A stretch of 64,000 bases of DNA from Paracoccus contaminans (GCF_002105555.1 NZ_CP020612.1:2162001-2226000), one strand, 5' to 3'. Shown: positions 1 through 9,180, numbered from the stretch's first letter. Translations and numbers: made by a program. Notes: generated from the sequence alone by a model not told the origin.

Positions 1-464
1 GCAATTTCGTCGAGCGCTGGGACCGAACCCCCCTGGCCGAGCAGGAGCGCGTCTTCGGCCGCTCCAAGATCACCGGCGCGCCCCTCGACCGCCCCGACGG
101 GACCGAGTTCGACACCCCCGACTATGCCGCTGACCCGGATGGCCGGCACACCCCGCTGAGGGCGCATATCCGGCTTGCCAATCCCCGGGGTCCGGGCGCG
201 GACGCCCATCTGATCCTGCGCCGGCCCTTCAACTATACCAACGGCGTGACGCGCAATGGCCAGATCGACCAGGGCCTGCTGTTCATCTGTTACCAGGCCG
301 ATCTGCAGAAAGGCTTCATCCATGTGCAGAACGCCCTGAACGGCGAGCCGATGGAGGAATATGTCAAGCCGGTGGGGGGCGGCTATTTCTTCGTGCTGCC
401 CGGCATGGCGGACGATGACGATTATCTTGGACGCAAGCTCATCGCCAGCCTGTCCCGACCCTGA
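1..464 (+). CDS. efeB: EfeB-type deferrochelatase/Dyp peroxidase, C-terminal part (5' end outside window)
   Basis: Only the last 153 residues are present; the frame is open from base 3 and stops with TGA at 462-464. The fragment carries typical end-of-family stretches: [34 protein letters not shown] and [19 protein letters not shown]. EfeB proteins are haem-containing dye-decolourising-type peroxidases, normally Tat-exported, that serve the Efe ferrous/ferric iron uptake system in the periplasm. The next gene begins 11 bases downstream on the same strand and encodes an imelysin-domain Efe protein, which supports membership of an efe operon. The haem ligand region and signal peptide cannot be inspected here. 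Confidence 0.93.
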   Translation, partial: NFVERWDRTPLAEQERVFGRSKITGAPLDRPDGTEFDTPDYAADPDGRHTPLRAHIRLANPRGPGADAHLILRRPFNYTNGVTRNGQIDQGLLFICYQADLQKGFIHVQNALNGEPMEEYVKPVGGGYFFVLPGMADDDDYLGRKLIASLSRP

Positions 465-475
465 TGGAGATGTGA

Positions 476-1279
476 ATGACGCGACTGCACGCAACCGCGC
501 TGTGCGCCCTGATGGCCTCGCCCGCCCTTGCCCAGCAGGCAAGCCTCGACCTGGTCGGGCCGATCAGCGATTACAAGCTGTATGTGACCGAAAACGCCGA
601 CAAGCTGGTGGCTGATACCACCGTGTTTGCCGCGGCGATCAAGGCGGGCGATCTGGACCGGGCCAAGGCGCTGTATGCCGGAACGCGCGTAGGCTATGAA
701 CGGATCGAGCCGATCGCCGAACTGTTCAGCGATCTCGACCTGTCCATGGATGCCCGCGCCGATGATTTCGAGGGGGGCGAGAAGGATCCCGACTTCAGCG
801 GCTTTCACCGCATCGAATATGCGCTGTGGCAGGAAAACAGCACCGCATCCGTTCAGGCCGCGGCGGACCGCCTGCTGGCCGATGTCACCGACCTGCAGGG
901 CCGCATCGAGGGGCTGACCTTTCCGCCCCAGGTGGTCGTCGGGGGCGCCGCTGTCCTGATGGAGGAAGTCGCCGCCACCAAGATTTCCGGCGAGGAAGAC
1001 CGCTACAGCCACACCGACCTGTGGGATATCCGGGCCAATGTGGACGGCTCGCAGAAGATCTATGAACTGGTCCGCCCGCTGCTGGACGACGCCGCCTTCA
1101 CCGCCAAGGTGGACGCCAATTTCGCCACCGTGGACGCCATTCTGGACAAGTATCGCGAAGGCGACGGATTTGCCCTCTATGACAAGCTGACCGACGAGGA
1201 TCGGAACGTCCTGGCCGCCGCCGTGAACACGCTGGCCGAGGATCTGTCCAACCTGCGCGGCAGGCTGGGCCTGGCCTGA
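476..1279 (+). CDS. efeO: Imelysin-domain (M75) periplasmic iron-uptake protein, EfeO/EfeM type
   Basis: The 267-residue product begins with an export signal (hydrophobic residues about 6-19, likely cleavage after ALA-Q) and then a single M75/imelysin domain with the GxHxxE signature at about 109-114 (His111, Glu114). E. coli EfeO is about 375 residues because of an N-terminal cupredoxin domain; that domain is absent, so this is the shorter EfeM-like form. Such proteins bind iron in the periplasm and pass it to the permease EfeU. It lies 11 bases after efeB, the reverse of the usual efeU-efeO-efeB order, so an efeU (and possibly a full EfeO) may lie upstream of the window. The ATG at 476 follows GGAGATGTG. 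Confidence 0.85.
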   Translation: MTRLHATALCALMASPALAQQASLDLVGPISDYKLYVTENADKLVADTTVFAAAIKAGDLDRAKALYAGTRVGYERIEPIAELFSDLDLSMDARADDFEGGEKDPDFSGFHRIEYALWQENSTASVQAAADRLLADVTDLQGRIEGLTFPPQVVVGGAAVLMEEVAATKISGEEDRYSHTDLWDIRANVDGSQKIYELVRPLLDDAAFTAKVDANFATVDAILDKYREGDGFALYDKLTDEDRNVLAAAVNTLAEDLSNLRGRLGLA

Positions 1280-1774
1280 TCCCAGGACGTGGCTGCCTGC
1301 CGGGCGCTGTCCTTGCCTGCCCGCGGCGGGGCGAGGCGGGCCGGGCGGGGCACCGGCGCGGCGCCGCCCGGGGCGCCGTGCAGAGCCATGTTGCGCCGTC
1401 GCAGGCGGGCAGTCGATCCAGGAGCCGCCACCGCCACGGCCAGCTGCCTCTGCTGGCCGCCAGCAAGGATGGGGGCATGAAAGGCGGTGCAATCCTTGGC
1501 TGCGGGACGTGATTTCCGGGTGATCGACGGTGCCGCATGGCGGGCGCCGCGCCCTGGTGGATGAGCCCGGGCGGGCCATGACTAAACATCTGTTGGCGAA
1601 ACCCTGCAGGCGCTGAGGCGTTCGACGGCACTCAGGTGTCCGGGATACGGGCTGGTGCCATGACCGCCGACAAGGAAAGGCAAGGGCCTGCTGCCCCGGC
1701 CTTTCCGGTGCCGCCGCATTGTCCGCATCATTCGATACCCGGCCGCCGCATGACCCATTCTGGCAGGAGCCTTC
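1280..1774. other. Intergenic gap after the efe genes
   Basis: About 495 bases without a convincing gene on either strand. The first 130 bases are extremely GC-rich and can form strong hairpins (for example around 1350-1376), perhaps ending efe transcription, but there is no T-run. Long open frames here lack family resemblance and are expected at this GC content. Confidence 0.5.
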
Positions 1775-2437
1775 ATGATAAAGGCCGTTCTTTTCGACAT
1801 TGACGGAACACTTGTGGACAGCAACGAGCAGCATGTGACTGCCTGGCTGGAGGCGCTGGCACAGGTCGGGGCATCGCCCGACCGGCAGGCCGTGCATCAG
1901 CAGATGGGCAAGGGCGCGGACATGCTGGTGCCCGCCTTGCTGCCCGATGCTGACGAGGCCCGCATCGAGGCGCTGGGCAAGGCGCATGGCGCGATCTTCA
2001 AGGAGCGTTTCCTGCAAGGCATCATGCCTTTCCCCCAGGCCGGCTCGCTGCTGGCGCGCGTTCATGCCGCGGGGCAGCGGGTGGTGCTGGCCTCATCCGC
2101 CTCGCGCGGCGAGGTGGACCACTATCTCGACCTTCTGAAGGCGCAGGAACTGGCCGCGGCCACCACCTGCTCGGACGACGTGGAAAACACCAAGCCCGCG
2201 CCGGACATCTTTGCCGCCGCGCTTGGCAGGTTGGACGGCATCGGCCCCCATGAGGCGATCGTCGTCGGCGACACGCCCTATGACATCGAGGCCGCGGGCC
2301 GCTGCGGGATCGCCGCCATCGCGCTGCGTTCGGGCGGGTTTGGCGACGCGGCGCTGGCCGATGCCGGCGCGGTCGAGATCCATGACGACGCGGCCGCCCT
2401 GCTGGCGGCCTATGACCGATCCGCGCTGGCCCGCTGA
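1775..2437 (+). CDS. HAD-superfamily hydrolase (phosphoglycolate phosphatase/beta-phosphoglucomutase-like)
   Basis: The 220-residue product starts with the HAD motif I, LFDIDGTLVDS, where Asp8 is the expected nucleophile and Asp10 the acid/base. The helical cap follows (about 15-85), then motif II in VVLASSASRG, a motif III lysine in ENTKPAPDIF, and motif IV in VVGDTPYDIEAA. This order fits subclass I HAD phosphatases acting on small phosphorylated metabolites. The substrate cannot be read from sequence. An ATG preceded by GGAGCC gives the start. An SDR gene follows on the same strand after 64 bases and may be co-transcribed. Confidence 0.88.
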   Translation: MIKAVLFDIDGTLVDSNEQHVTAWLEALAQVGASPDRQAVHQQMGKGADMLVPALLPDADEARIEALGKAHGAIFKERFLQGIMPFPQAGSLLARVHAAGQRVVLASSASRGEVDHYLDLLKAQELAAATTCSDDVENTKPAPDIFAAALGRLDGIGPHEAIVVGDTPYDIEAAGRCGIAAIALRSGGFGDAALADAGAVEIHDDAAALLAAYDRSALAR

Positions 2438-2501
2438 GCGGGCCGCAAGCCGACAGGGACAGGGGGCCATCCGTCCCGCCCACGCAAAAGGAAAAATCGC
2501 C

Positions 2502-3491
2502 ATGACGGAATCATTGTCCGGTAAGGTCATCGTCATCACCGGGGCCAGCAGCGGCATCGGCCTTGCCACCGCGCGCCGCGCCGCAGACCGGGGCGCGCGC
2601 GTGGTGCTGGCCGCCCGCTCGGCCGAAGTGCTGGACCGGCTCGTGCATGAAATCACCGCCCAAGGGGGCAATGCGATCGCCGTTCCCACCGATGTGGCCC
2701 GGCGCGATCAGGTCGATGCGCTGGCTGGCGCGGCGGTTGCGCGCCATGGGCGGATCGACGCCTGGGTGAACAATGCCGGCGTGTCGATCTGGGGACGGCT
2801 GGAAGAGGTATCCGAAGCCGACATGCGCCAGCTGTTCGAGACGAATTTCTGGGGCGTGGTCCACGGCAGCCTGGCCGCCCTGCCGCATCTGCGCGCCAGC
2901 GGCGGCACGCTCATCAACATGGGCAGCATCGGGTCGGAACGCGCCTTTCCCCTGCAGGGCATCTACAGCGCGTCCAAGCATGCGGTGCGCGGATTCACCG
3001 ACGCGCTGCGGGCCGAACTGCTGCATGACGGCGCGGGCATCCAGGTCACGCTGGTCAAGCCGGCCTCGATCGGCACGCCCCTGACGCGCCATGCGCGCAA
3101 CATCACCGGGCACGAGGCGCAGCTGCCCCCGCCGGTCTATGCCCCCGAGGAGGCTGCCCGCGTCATTCTGGGCGCGGTGGCCCATCCGGTGCGCGAGGTC
3201 TATGTCGGCGGCGCTGCCCCGATCATGGGCATTCTGGGCGCGCTCATGCCTGCCCTGGCCGACCGGGTCAGCGCGACGGCCCTTTACGAGGCGCAGCTGG
3301 GCGACCCCCATCCACCGCGGGCCGGCAACTTGCGCATGTCCCTGTCGGGCGGCAACGAGGACGGGCCGCAGGCCGGCTGGCCCAGCGTCTATTCGCGCAG
3401 CCTGGGCAGCCCTGCCGTGCCCAAGCTGGCACTGGGCCTGGGGCTGGCCGCAACGGCCGCGATCCTGCTGACACAGCGCCGCCGCCGCTGA
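2502..3491 (+). CDS. SDR-family NAD(P)-dependent oxidoreductase with C-terminal membrane anchor
   Basis: The 329-residue protein has the classical short-chain dehydrogenase signature: the cofactor-binding glycine motif TGASSGIG at 13-20, the NNAG motif, the catalytic serine region NMGSIGSER and the YSASK pair (Tyr and Lys). After the SDR core of about 250 residues there is an extra tail ending in a hydrophobic segment and a basic cap, LALGLGLAATAAILLTQ followed by RRRR, which looks like a membrane anchor. The substrate is unknown. ATG 2502 is chosen because the SDR fold begins exactly there and AAAAGGAAAA precedes it; the frame is open further upstream but unrelated to the fold. Confidence 0.9.
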   Translation: MTESLSGKVIVITGASSGIGLATARRAADRGARVVLAARSAEVLDRLVHEITAQGGNAIAVPTDVARRDQVDALAGAAVARHGRIDAWVNNAGVSIWGRLEEVSEADMRQLFETNFWGVVHGSLAALPHLRASGGTLINMGSIGSERAFPLQGIYSASKHAVRGFTDALRAELLHDGAGIQVTLVKPASIGTPLTRHARNITGHEAQLPPPVYAPEEAARVILGAVAHPVREVYVGGAAPIMGILGALMPALADRVSATALYEAQLGDPHPPRAGNLRMSLSGGNEDGPQAGWPSVYSRSLGSPAVPKLALGLGLAATAAILLTQRRRR

Positions 3492-3847
3492 GCGAGGGCA
3501 GCCGGGCAGGCCGGGCAGATCACGCGCTTGGCCTGCATCTTGGACGGAGTGCCCGTCCCACTGCCCGCCGCGCCCATCATCGGCACCTTGGGCGAGCGGG
3601 GGAATCCCCGCGCGAGGATCGCACCCGCCGCTGTCCGCTGCTGCCGGGCCGCGCCATGTTTTGCAGCCCCCTTGCATGAACACAGCCGCGCCGGCAGGCC
3701 AGGATTGCGCACCCTGCGTCCCTCCTGCCGGGGCCGGCACCCTGCCGGCCCGGCCGATCATGGCGGCGCCCCTTGCGGCCGGCGATCCTCCTTTTCGCCC
3801 ATGGCGCGATGTTCTATGATTGATCTTAATGTCCAAGGGGGCAATCG
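3492..3847. other. Intergenic gap before the Crp/Fnr-type regulator
   Basis: About 356 bases without a supported gene. The final 40 bases are less GC-rich and hold the probable ribosome-binding site AAGGGG (3835-3840) for the GTG-started regulator downstream. A TTGAT half-site near 3820 recalls FNR boxes but the second half is missing. Confidence 0.5.
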
Positions 3848-4672
3848 GTGCAGGGAATCGACATCGTCCGGGCCTATGCCGGACTTCTGAGCGAAGGCGA
3901 TGCCCAGCTGCTTGCCTCGTTTCTGGGAACCGAAACCCCCCTTGGCCCCCGACAATGCCTGGCCCGCGCCCATCAGCCGCTTGACCGGTCGGTCTATCTG
4001 GTCCGCGGCTTTGTCAGCCGCCACCGTGCGGACAGGCTGGGGCGGCGGCAGATCCTGTCCGTGCAGATCCCCGGCGATTTCGTGGACCTGTCCAGCTATC
4101 GCATGGGCCATCTGGATCATGACGTGGAAACGCTGGGCGAGGGCGCGGTCAGGGATCTGTCCTATCGGGCGGTCGGTCACCTGCACCAGACGGCGCCGGC
4201 CCTTTATGACATGCTGTGGCGCATCGTGCTGATCGATGCGGCGATCCAGCGCTATCAGGTGTTCAGGGTGGGGCGGCTGGCGGGGCGCGCGCGCATCGCC
4301 AACTTCCTGGCGGAAATGCTTGTGCGCCTTTACGCGCGCGGGCTTTGCGGGCTGGATGGCTATGAGCTGCCGATCAGTCAGAGCGAACTGGGCGAAGCTT
4401 GCGGCATGACGGCCGTGCACACGAACCGGATGATCAGCGAGCTGCGCGCCGAAGGGATATGCAGCTTTTCCGGGTTCGAGGTCAGGCTGAACGATTTTGC
4501 CGCGCTTGTTGCGACGGGACAGTATGACTGGGACCATCTGTTCCTGCCGGCCGCGACCAGCGCCGCCCTGTCCCGGCTGGCGGGCAGAAAGCCCGCGCAC
4601 CCGCTGCCGGCAGCGGCTGCCTGCTGGGGCAGGGGCACGGGCCGGGTGCCCTGCCTGCCTAGCGCGAGCTGA
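3848..4672 (+). CDS. Crp/Fnr-family transcriptional regulator
   Basis: The 274-residue protein has an N-terminal cyclic-nucleotide-binding-like barrel (about 1-130, with LSVQIPGDFVDLSS) and a C-terminal winged helix-turn-helix, ISQSELGEACGMTAVHTNRM, at about 178-197. The N-terminal cysteine cluster that marks oxygen-sensing Fnr is absent, so it belongs to the broad group of Crp/Fnr proteins of unknown effector. The last 50 residues beyond the HTH are Ala/Pro-rich and poorly conserved-looking. Translation starts at GTG 3848, seven bases after AAGGGG. Targets are unknown; the flanking minus-strand glycosidase/hydrolase pair and the SDR/HAD pair are not obviously linked to it. Confidence 0.87.
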   Translation: MQGIDIVRAYAGLLSEGDAQLLASFLGTETPLGPRQCLARAHQPLDRSVYLVRGFVSRHRADRLGRRQILSVQIPGDFVDLSSYRMGHLDHDVETLGEGAVRDLSYRAVGHLHQTAPALYDMLWRIVLIDAAIQRYQVFRVGRLAGRARIANFLAEMLVRLYARGLCGLDGYELPISQSELGEACGMTAVHTNRMISELRAEGICSFSGFEVRLNDFAALVATGQYDWDHLFLPAATSAALSRLAGRKPAHPLPAAAACWGRGTGRVPCLPSAS

Positions 4673-4730
4673 CCGGCCCTCATCCGCCTGCCGCCTTGCG
4701 GCCAGCAGCGGATCGGCAGGGGCGCCTGCC

Positions 4731-5645
4731 TCAGGCGGGCAGGCGCAGGCCGGCGGACGCGGCATCGGCGGCAAGGCGCGGGGTCAGCGTCAGCCTTTTG
4801 TCGCCCGCGGCGGCGGCGCGGTCGATCTCGGCCTGCGCTTCCTTCAGCCGTCCCGAGCGGATCAGCGTGTTCACGAGGATGCCGAAAAAACGCTTGCTGG
4901 ATTCGATCGCAAGGCTGATGCGCAGCTGTTCGATGGCGGCCGTCCGGTCGCTTTGCAGCAGTTCCTGCCCGCGTTGGCCGTGATAGATGGCCGTTCCCTC
5001 GCCCGGCGGGACAAAGGGGATGATCTCGTCCCGCTCGACCAGGCCGACGACCAGCGGCCCCAGCACCCGCGCCCGTTGCAGGGGGATCAGCACGGCATGG
5101 CCGGCATGGGGCACCTCGACCACGCGCACGGCGGGATAGGCGGGGCGGATCATCTCGGCCAGGATGCGCGAATCGTTCCTGAGCGCCGGATCAAGGATCA
5201 CCACCGGCGCGCGGGTGGCGCGCGGCGCCCTGGCCAGAGGCTGATGCGTCAGCACGAGGTCGCGATAGGCCTTGTGGCCCAGCGGCGGCCAGGCCGGCAG
5301 CATGGGGGCGGCGGCGATGATGCGCGCGTCGATCACCCCGCCATAGTAAAGCCCGGCATAGCCCCCCAGGCTCGGCCCATAGGTCAGCACGTCGCGGCCC
5401 TTGCACAGGGGGGCCACCGCCGCGGCAAAGGCGTCGAGCGGCAGGCCCTGATACTGCGTGCCGTGGCGCTGGGCGACGTAGATGTTGTCCCATCCCTTCT
5501 TCAGGCAGAAATCGGTGCCGAAGCCATCGTCGCGCAGGTCCGAGGGCTGCCCGCCGAAGGTGATGACCAGCCGCGTCGCCGGCGCGGATCCCGCCTGGTG
5601 CAGGGTGATGCGGTAATCGGCATGATGGGCGAGGGTCGTCTTCAT
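4731..5645 (-). CDS. Alpha/beta-hydrolase-fold protein, function unknown
   Basis: The 304-residue protein contains a nucleophile elbow GPSLGGYAG at about 92-100, suggesting an alpha/beta-hydrolase fold with a serine nucleophile, and a possible late histidine in VPHAGHAV. The last 75 residues form a helical, TPR-like extension (SLAIESSKRFFGILVNTLIR). The start is set at ATG 5645, where the recognisable domain opens; upstream codons in the frame are antisense sequence of the next gene. It lies 77 bases downstream of the GH1-like glycosidase on the same strand, and the two may form an operon. Comparable proteins are sometimes seen near polysaccharide genes, but no substrate can be inferred. Confidence 0.7.
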   Translation of the reverse strand: MKTTLAHHADYRITLHQAGSAPATRLVITFGGQPSDLRDDGFGTDFCLKKGWDNIYVAQRHGTQYQGLPLDAFAAAVAPLCKGRDVLTYGPSLGGYAGLYYGGVIDARIIAAAPMLPAWPPLGHKAYRDLVLTHQPLARAPRATRAPVVILDPALRNDSRILAEMIRPAYPAVRVVEVPHAGHAVLIPLQRARVLGPLVVGLVERDEIIPFVPPGEGTAIYHGQRGQELLQSDRTAAIEQLRISLAIESSKRFFGILVNTLIRSGRLKEAQAEIDRAAAAGDKRLTLTPRLAADAASAGLRLPA

Positions 5646-5722
5646 GCCCCGAGGGTTAGGCGGATCGCGGCGCTCTCGCAAGGCGACAGGGCGGCTTGAC
5701 CCGCAACCCGGGGTTGACGCCT

Positions 5723-6583
5723 TCAGCCCTGCCGCCCCGGCCATCCGCAGGGCCAGCGGCCGCGGCCCGGATCCTGCCAGTCTGGCATGTCCAGCCATGG
5801 ATACCAGCAGATCCCCCGCACATCGACATCGGCGCGGGCGACCTCGGCGCGCACATGGGCAAGCCAGTCCCAGCGGTCCTGGACATGGGGAAAGCGCTGG
5901 TGCGCCGCGCGCAGGCCCTGGTGCCAGCCGGTTTCGGTTATCATCACCGGCAGGCGCCAGCGTTCGGCGACCACGCGCAGAACATGGTGCAGCGGCTCGA
6001 CGGCGTGATGGGGGTAATAGTTGACGCCGACCATCTCGACCAGCCCGCTGGCGACCAGCCGGTCGGTGGCCCGGAACACCTCGGGGTGCAGGTGGTGGAA
6101 AGGATCGCAGGTCGCGAAACGGGGGCGGTTCGGCAGCATCGCAACCGTGGTCATCATCCGCAGCGCCGCATCGACGGCGCGCGAGCGGATGACCCCGGCA
6201 ACGCGGCGCCCGACCGAGGGCTCGTTGACGGCGATGGCCCATGATCCGGGCGGCAGGGCGGCCGCGCAGGCGATCGCGTGCTGGGCCGGGCGGGGCGGCA
6301 GGTCGAAATGCGCCAGATCCCAGATGACCGGAAATCCTTCGGGCACGGCGCGGATGCGGGCGGCTATGTCGTGGCGCCATGACAGCCCGTCGCGCGCGCC
6401 TGCCGCCCCTTCGGCCAGCGCGACGCCGTAATGGTGCTGCATCCGCCCATCGGGCAGATGCCCGGTCGAGTGCAGAAGGTCGTGGCCGTTCCAGTGCAGC
6501 CGGCCGCATTCGAACCCGGCCAGCAGGGGCGGGCCGGCATGCCGGTCAGGCGCCATCTGATCATGAAGGGGAGTGAGTTCCAT
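5723..6583 (-). CDS. Short GH1-like glycoside hydrolase
   Basis: The 286-residue protein shows three clan-A motifs in GH1 order: VNEPS at about 119-123 (Glu121, putative acid/base), GVNYYPH at 186-192, and ITETGW at 215-220 (Glu217, putative nucleophile). This fits a retaining TIM-barrel glycosidase. Typical GH1 beta-glucosidases are about 450 residues, so this is a markedly reduced version with both catalytic glutamates kept. There is no signal peptide, so action is probably cytoplasmic. The sequence begins AGFECGRLHWNG, resembling the start of the barrel. Possible roles are turnover or editing of a glycan precursor; this is inference. The start is ATG 6583 and the alpha/beta-hydrolase gene follows. 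Confidence 0.72.
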   Translation of the reverse strand: MELTPLHDQMAPDRHAGPPLLAGFECGRLHWNGHDLLHSTGHLPDGRMQHHYGVALAEGAAGARDGLSWRHDIAARIRAVPEGFPVIWDLAHFDLPPRPAQHAIACAAALPPGSWAIAVNEPSVGRRVAGVIRSRAVDAALRMMTTVAMLPNRPRFATCDPFHHLHPEVFRATDRLVASGLVEMVGVNYYPHHAVEPLHHVLRVVAERWRLPVMITETGWHQGLRAAHQRFPHVQDRWDWLAHVRAEVARADVDVRGICWYPWLDMPDWQDPGRGRWPCGWPGRQG

Positions 6584-6980
6584 GCCTCAGAACATAGAAA
6601 CGACATCCCCTCCCGCAAGGACGCCGGCCCGTCAGGCAAGCGGCCTGGCGGCCCGGCGGGCCTGCGGATGATCAAACCGCCTGTCCTTTCCCCGGTCCCT
6701 TGCCGGCTTGGCGCCAGATCGGCCCCTGCGCCACCCTTGAGGCCGCGGCGCAGGGGACAGCGCGCCGGCCGGTGAGATCACGCGAAAGGTATTCGCCGCA
6801 CAGCCCGCTTTGCAGATGCGGTGCCGCGAAAGCCGGACCGGGCTTAACGGGCTCGGCCATCCCCCGCTGCTTGGTCCGGGGGGTGGTTGCGGCTCGGAAG
6901 GCGGGGCTGCGCGGCCCGGCGGCAAGGAACCCCGCCCGGCATGGCGCGTTGACGGGCGAAACCCCAAAGGACTTTCCAGC
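6584..6980. other. Divergent intergenic region between GH1-like gene and alcohol dehydrogenase
   Basis: About 397 bases between divergent genes, so it should hold promoters for both. I see no convincing sigma-70 hexamer pair. The ribosome-binding site for the dehydrogenase is CCAAAGG at 6964-6970. No small gene is supported. Confidence 0.45.
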
Positions 6981-8150
6981 ATGCGCGCGATCACCTTCCA
7001 GGGCACCGGCAAGGTGCAGGTCGATACCGTCGAAGACCCCACCATCGAACAGCCCACCGACGTGGTGATCCGCGTCACCTCGACGGCGATCTGCGGATCG
7101 GACCTGCATCTCTACGACGGCTTCATGCCCGAGATGCGCAAGGGTGACGTGCTGGGCCATGAATTCATGGGCGAGATCGTCGCCACGGGCAGCGCCGTCA
7201 CCGGTCACAAGGTCGGCGACAGGGTGCTGGTACCCTTCAACATCGCCTGCGGGCATTGTTCGTTCTGCCGGGCCGATGCCTATTCGCTGTGCGACAACAC
7301 CAATCCCGATCATGAAAAGCTCGAGCCGCTCTATGGCCAGGCGGGCGGCGGGATGTTCGGCTATTCCCATCTTTTCGGGGGCTATGCGGGCGGACAGGCC
7401 GAACTGGTGCGGGTGCCCCATGCCGATGTGGGCCTGCTGGCCGTGCCCGAGGGCCTGCCCGACGAAAAGGTGCTGTTCCTGACCGACATCTTTCCGACCG
7501 GCTATCAGGCCGTCGAACAGATCGGCACCGGGCCTGGCGATATCGTGGCGATCTGGGGGGCCGGCCCGGTGGGGCAGTTCGCCCTGCGCTCGGCCCTGAT
7601 GCTGGGGGCCGAACGGGTGTTCAGCCTCGATTTCGAGGAAGGCCGCCTAGCCCTTGCGCGCGAGGCCGGGGCCGAGACGATCGACCTGTCCAAGCAGGAC
7701 AGCTATGACACGCTGATGGAGCTGACCGGCGGCAAGCTGCCCAACCGCTGCATCGATGCCGTCGGGCTCGAGGCGCATGGCGCGTCGATCATCGGCAAGG
7801 CCTATGACCGGATCAAGACGACCCTGATGATGGAAACGGACCGGCCCAACGCCCTGCGCGATGCGATCATGTGCTGCCGCAAGGGCGGGGCCGTGTCGAT
7901 CCCCGGCGTGTATGCCGGGCTGGTGGACAAGTTTCCCATCGGCGCCGCCTTCGGCAAGGGGCTGATGCTGCGGGGCGGGCAGACCAACACCCGCGCCTAT
8001 ATGGACCGCCTGCTGAAACGCATCGTCGCGGGCGAGATCGACCCCAGCGTCATCATCACCCATCGCGGCACGCTGGATGACGGGCCTGGCTTTTACGAAA
8101 CCTTCCGCGACAAGCGGTCTGAATGCATCAAATGCGTCATGACACCCTGA
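6981..8150 (+). CDS. Zinc-dependent alcohol dehydrogenase (formaldehyde dehydrogenase-like MDR family)
   Basis: The 389-residue protein is a medium-chain dehydrogenase. Catalytic zinc ligands are visible as Cys38 (AICGSDLHLYDG) and His60/Glu61 (GHEFMGEI). Structural zinc ligands are Cys90, Cys93, Cys96 and Cys104. The NAD(P)-binding Rossmann motif reads WGAGPVGQFALRSA at about 190. The family layout and the C-terminal KCVMTP match the group annotated as glutathione-independent formaldehyde dehydrogenase-like or threonine dehydrogenase-like enzymes; the true substrate is uncertain. ATG 6981 is chosen for its AAAGG site and because the fold opens there; the longer open frame upstream is not family-like. 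Confidence 0.9.
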   Translation: MRAITFQGTGKVQVDTVEDPTIEQPTDVVIRVTSTAICGSDLHLYDGFMPEMRKGDVLGHEFMGEIVATGSAVTGHKVGDRVLVPFNIACGHCSFCRADAYSLCDNTNPDHEKLEPLYGQAGGGMFGYSHLFGGYAGGQAELVRVPHADVGLLAVPEGLPDEKVLFLTDIFPTGYQAVEQIGTGPGDIVAIWGAGPVGQFALRSALMLGAERVFSLDFEEGRLALAREAGAETIDLSKQDSYDTLMELTGGKLPNRCIDAVGLEAHGASIIGKAYDRIKTTLMMETDRPNALRDAIMCCRKGGAVSIPGVYAGLVDKFPIGAAFGKGLMLRGGQTNTRAYMDRLLKRIVAGEIDPSVIITHRGTLDDGPGFYETFRDKRSECIKCVMTP

Positions 8151-8200
8151 CCAGGGGACCGGGGGGGGCAGGGCCGGGCATCCGGCCCCTGCCCCTGCGC

Positions 8201-8743
8201 TCAGGGGCGGTGCAAGGCTGCGCGCTGACGGCCGATGGCGTGGATCTGCCAGCCAGCCACCAGCATCAGCGCGCCCCAGGCCAGAAAGCCCATGTCCCAC
8301 CAGATCCATTGTTCCACCGGAACGGTTTCGTTGACGTGGTGCAGGTCCAGCAGTTGGTGATCCACGATCCCTTCGACCAGGTTGAACAGGCCAAAGCCGA
8401 TCAGCACCGATCCGACCACCAGCATCGCCGACCAGCGCAGGCAGGCCCGCCGCCCGGCGCGCGTCAGCACCACCAGCCCCAGCAGCACGAAGACATAGGT
8501 CGAGGCGTGGAACAGCCCATCGGCGAGCGTATTGATTTCTAGATTGCGCAGGCTGTCGGCGGGAAAGCCCGCGCAGGTCAGCAGGTGGTGCCATTGAAGG
8601 ATCTGATGAAACACGATCCCATCGAAAAACCCGCCCAGGCCGAGGCCGAGCAGGATTCCCGCCGTTCGGGGAAAGGGCTGCTCGGGCCGTGGCTGGGGTG
8701 GCATGGGGGTCTGCGCAAGCGCGATCATCAAGCTCTCCATCAT
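8201..8743 (-). CDS. DUF2243 membrane protein
   Basis: The 180-residue product has four predicted transmembrane helices (about 22-40, 66-85, 96-118 and 148-168) and the family hallmark GFFDGIVFHQILQWHH after the first helix, with further histidines in LADGLFHAST, DHQLLDLHHVNE. DUF2243 proteins are small integral membrane proteins of unknown role; the conserved histidines suggest metal or haem binding, which is inference. The start is ATG 8743 after CAGGG; ATG 8740 is almost equivalent. It is convergent with the dehydrogenase gene, 50 bases apart. Confidence 0.88.
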   Translation of the reverse strand: MMESLMIALAQTPMPPQPRPEQPFPRTAGILLGLGLGGFFDGIVFHQILQWHHLLTCAGFPADSLRNLEINTLADGLFHASTYVFVLLGLVVLTRAGRRACLRWSAMLVVGSVLIGFGLFNLVEGIVDHQLLDLHHVNETVPVEQWIWWDMGFLAWGALMLVAGWQIHAIGRQRAALHRP

Positions 8744-9180
8744 CCCTGAGGGCGCGGGTCCAGCATAGCTGTTTGCCAGCAGGGCGTCATCACCCGGACG
8801 GATGTTTCCGTCAGGCATGCGGCAGGGGCCGACGATCCGGCCCTGCGCCTTGCCCGGCGCGAGGGCCGCACAGGAAATACGATCATACCCGCAGGCGCCC
8901 GGCCTGCCCGTCGGGCAGCCGTCAGTGCAAGGCGCAAGGCTTAGCCCGGCTGCTGCCCAGCGCCCTCCCGGATGATGGGCCGGGGCCGGCCGGTGCCCCC
9001 ATGCGCGGCCATGGCTGGCGGCTGGCTGGCGGCCTGCGGGCGGTCGCCCCCACGCCTGTCGCCCTGCCATCCGGCCCCGCCCCCGGCGTGCCGCGCCTTG
9101 CCGCTGCGCCGCCCGGGGTTTAAGCGGTCGCGCAAAGCCGAACACAGTGCCGACCCGCTGTGCGGCATGGGAGCCTGCCG
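8744..9180. other. Divergent intergenic region between DUF2243 and the MFS exporter
   Basis: About 437 bases between two divergent genes. Very GC-rich, with no supported small gene, RNA or clear promoter hexamers; the GGGAG at 9169-9173 is the ribosome-binding site of the downstream exporter. Confidence 0.45.

Noticed and set aside
422..2065. Long minus-strand open frame across the efe and HAD genes
   Set aside because: It lies antisense to two well-supported genes and has Arg/Gly/Pro-rich composition without family features; such frames are expected at this GC content.
3815..3835. Possible FNR box upstream of the Crp/Fnr-type gene
   Set aside because: Only a TTGAT half-site is present; the ATCAA half at the correct spacing is missing.
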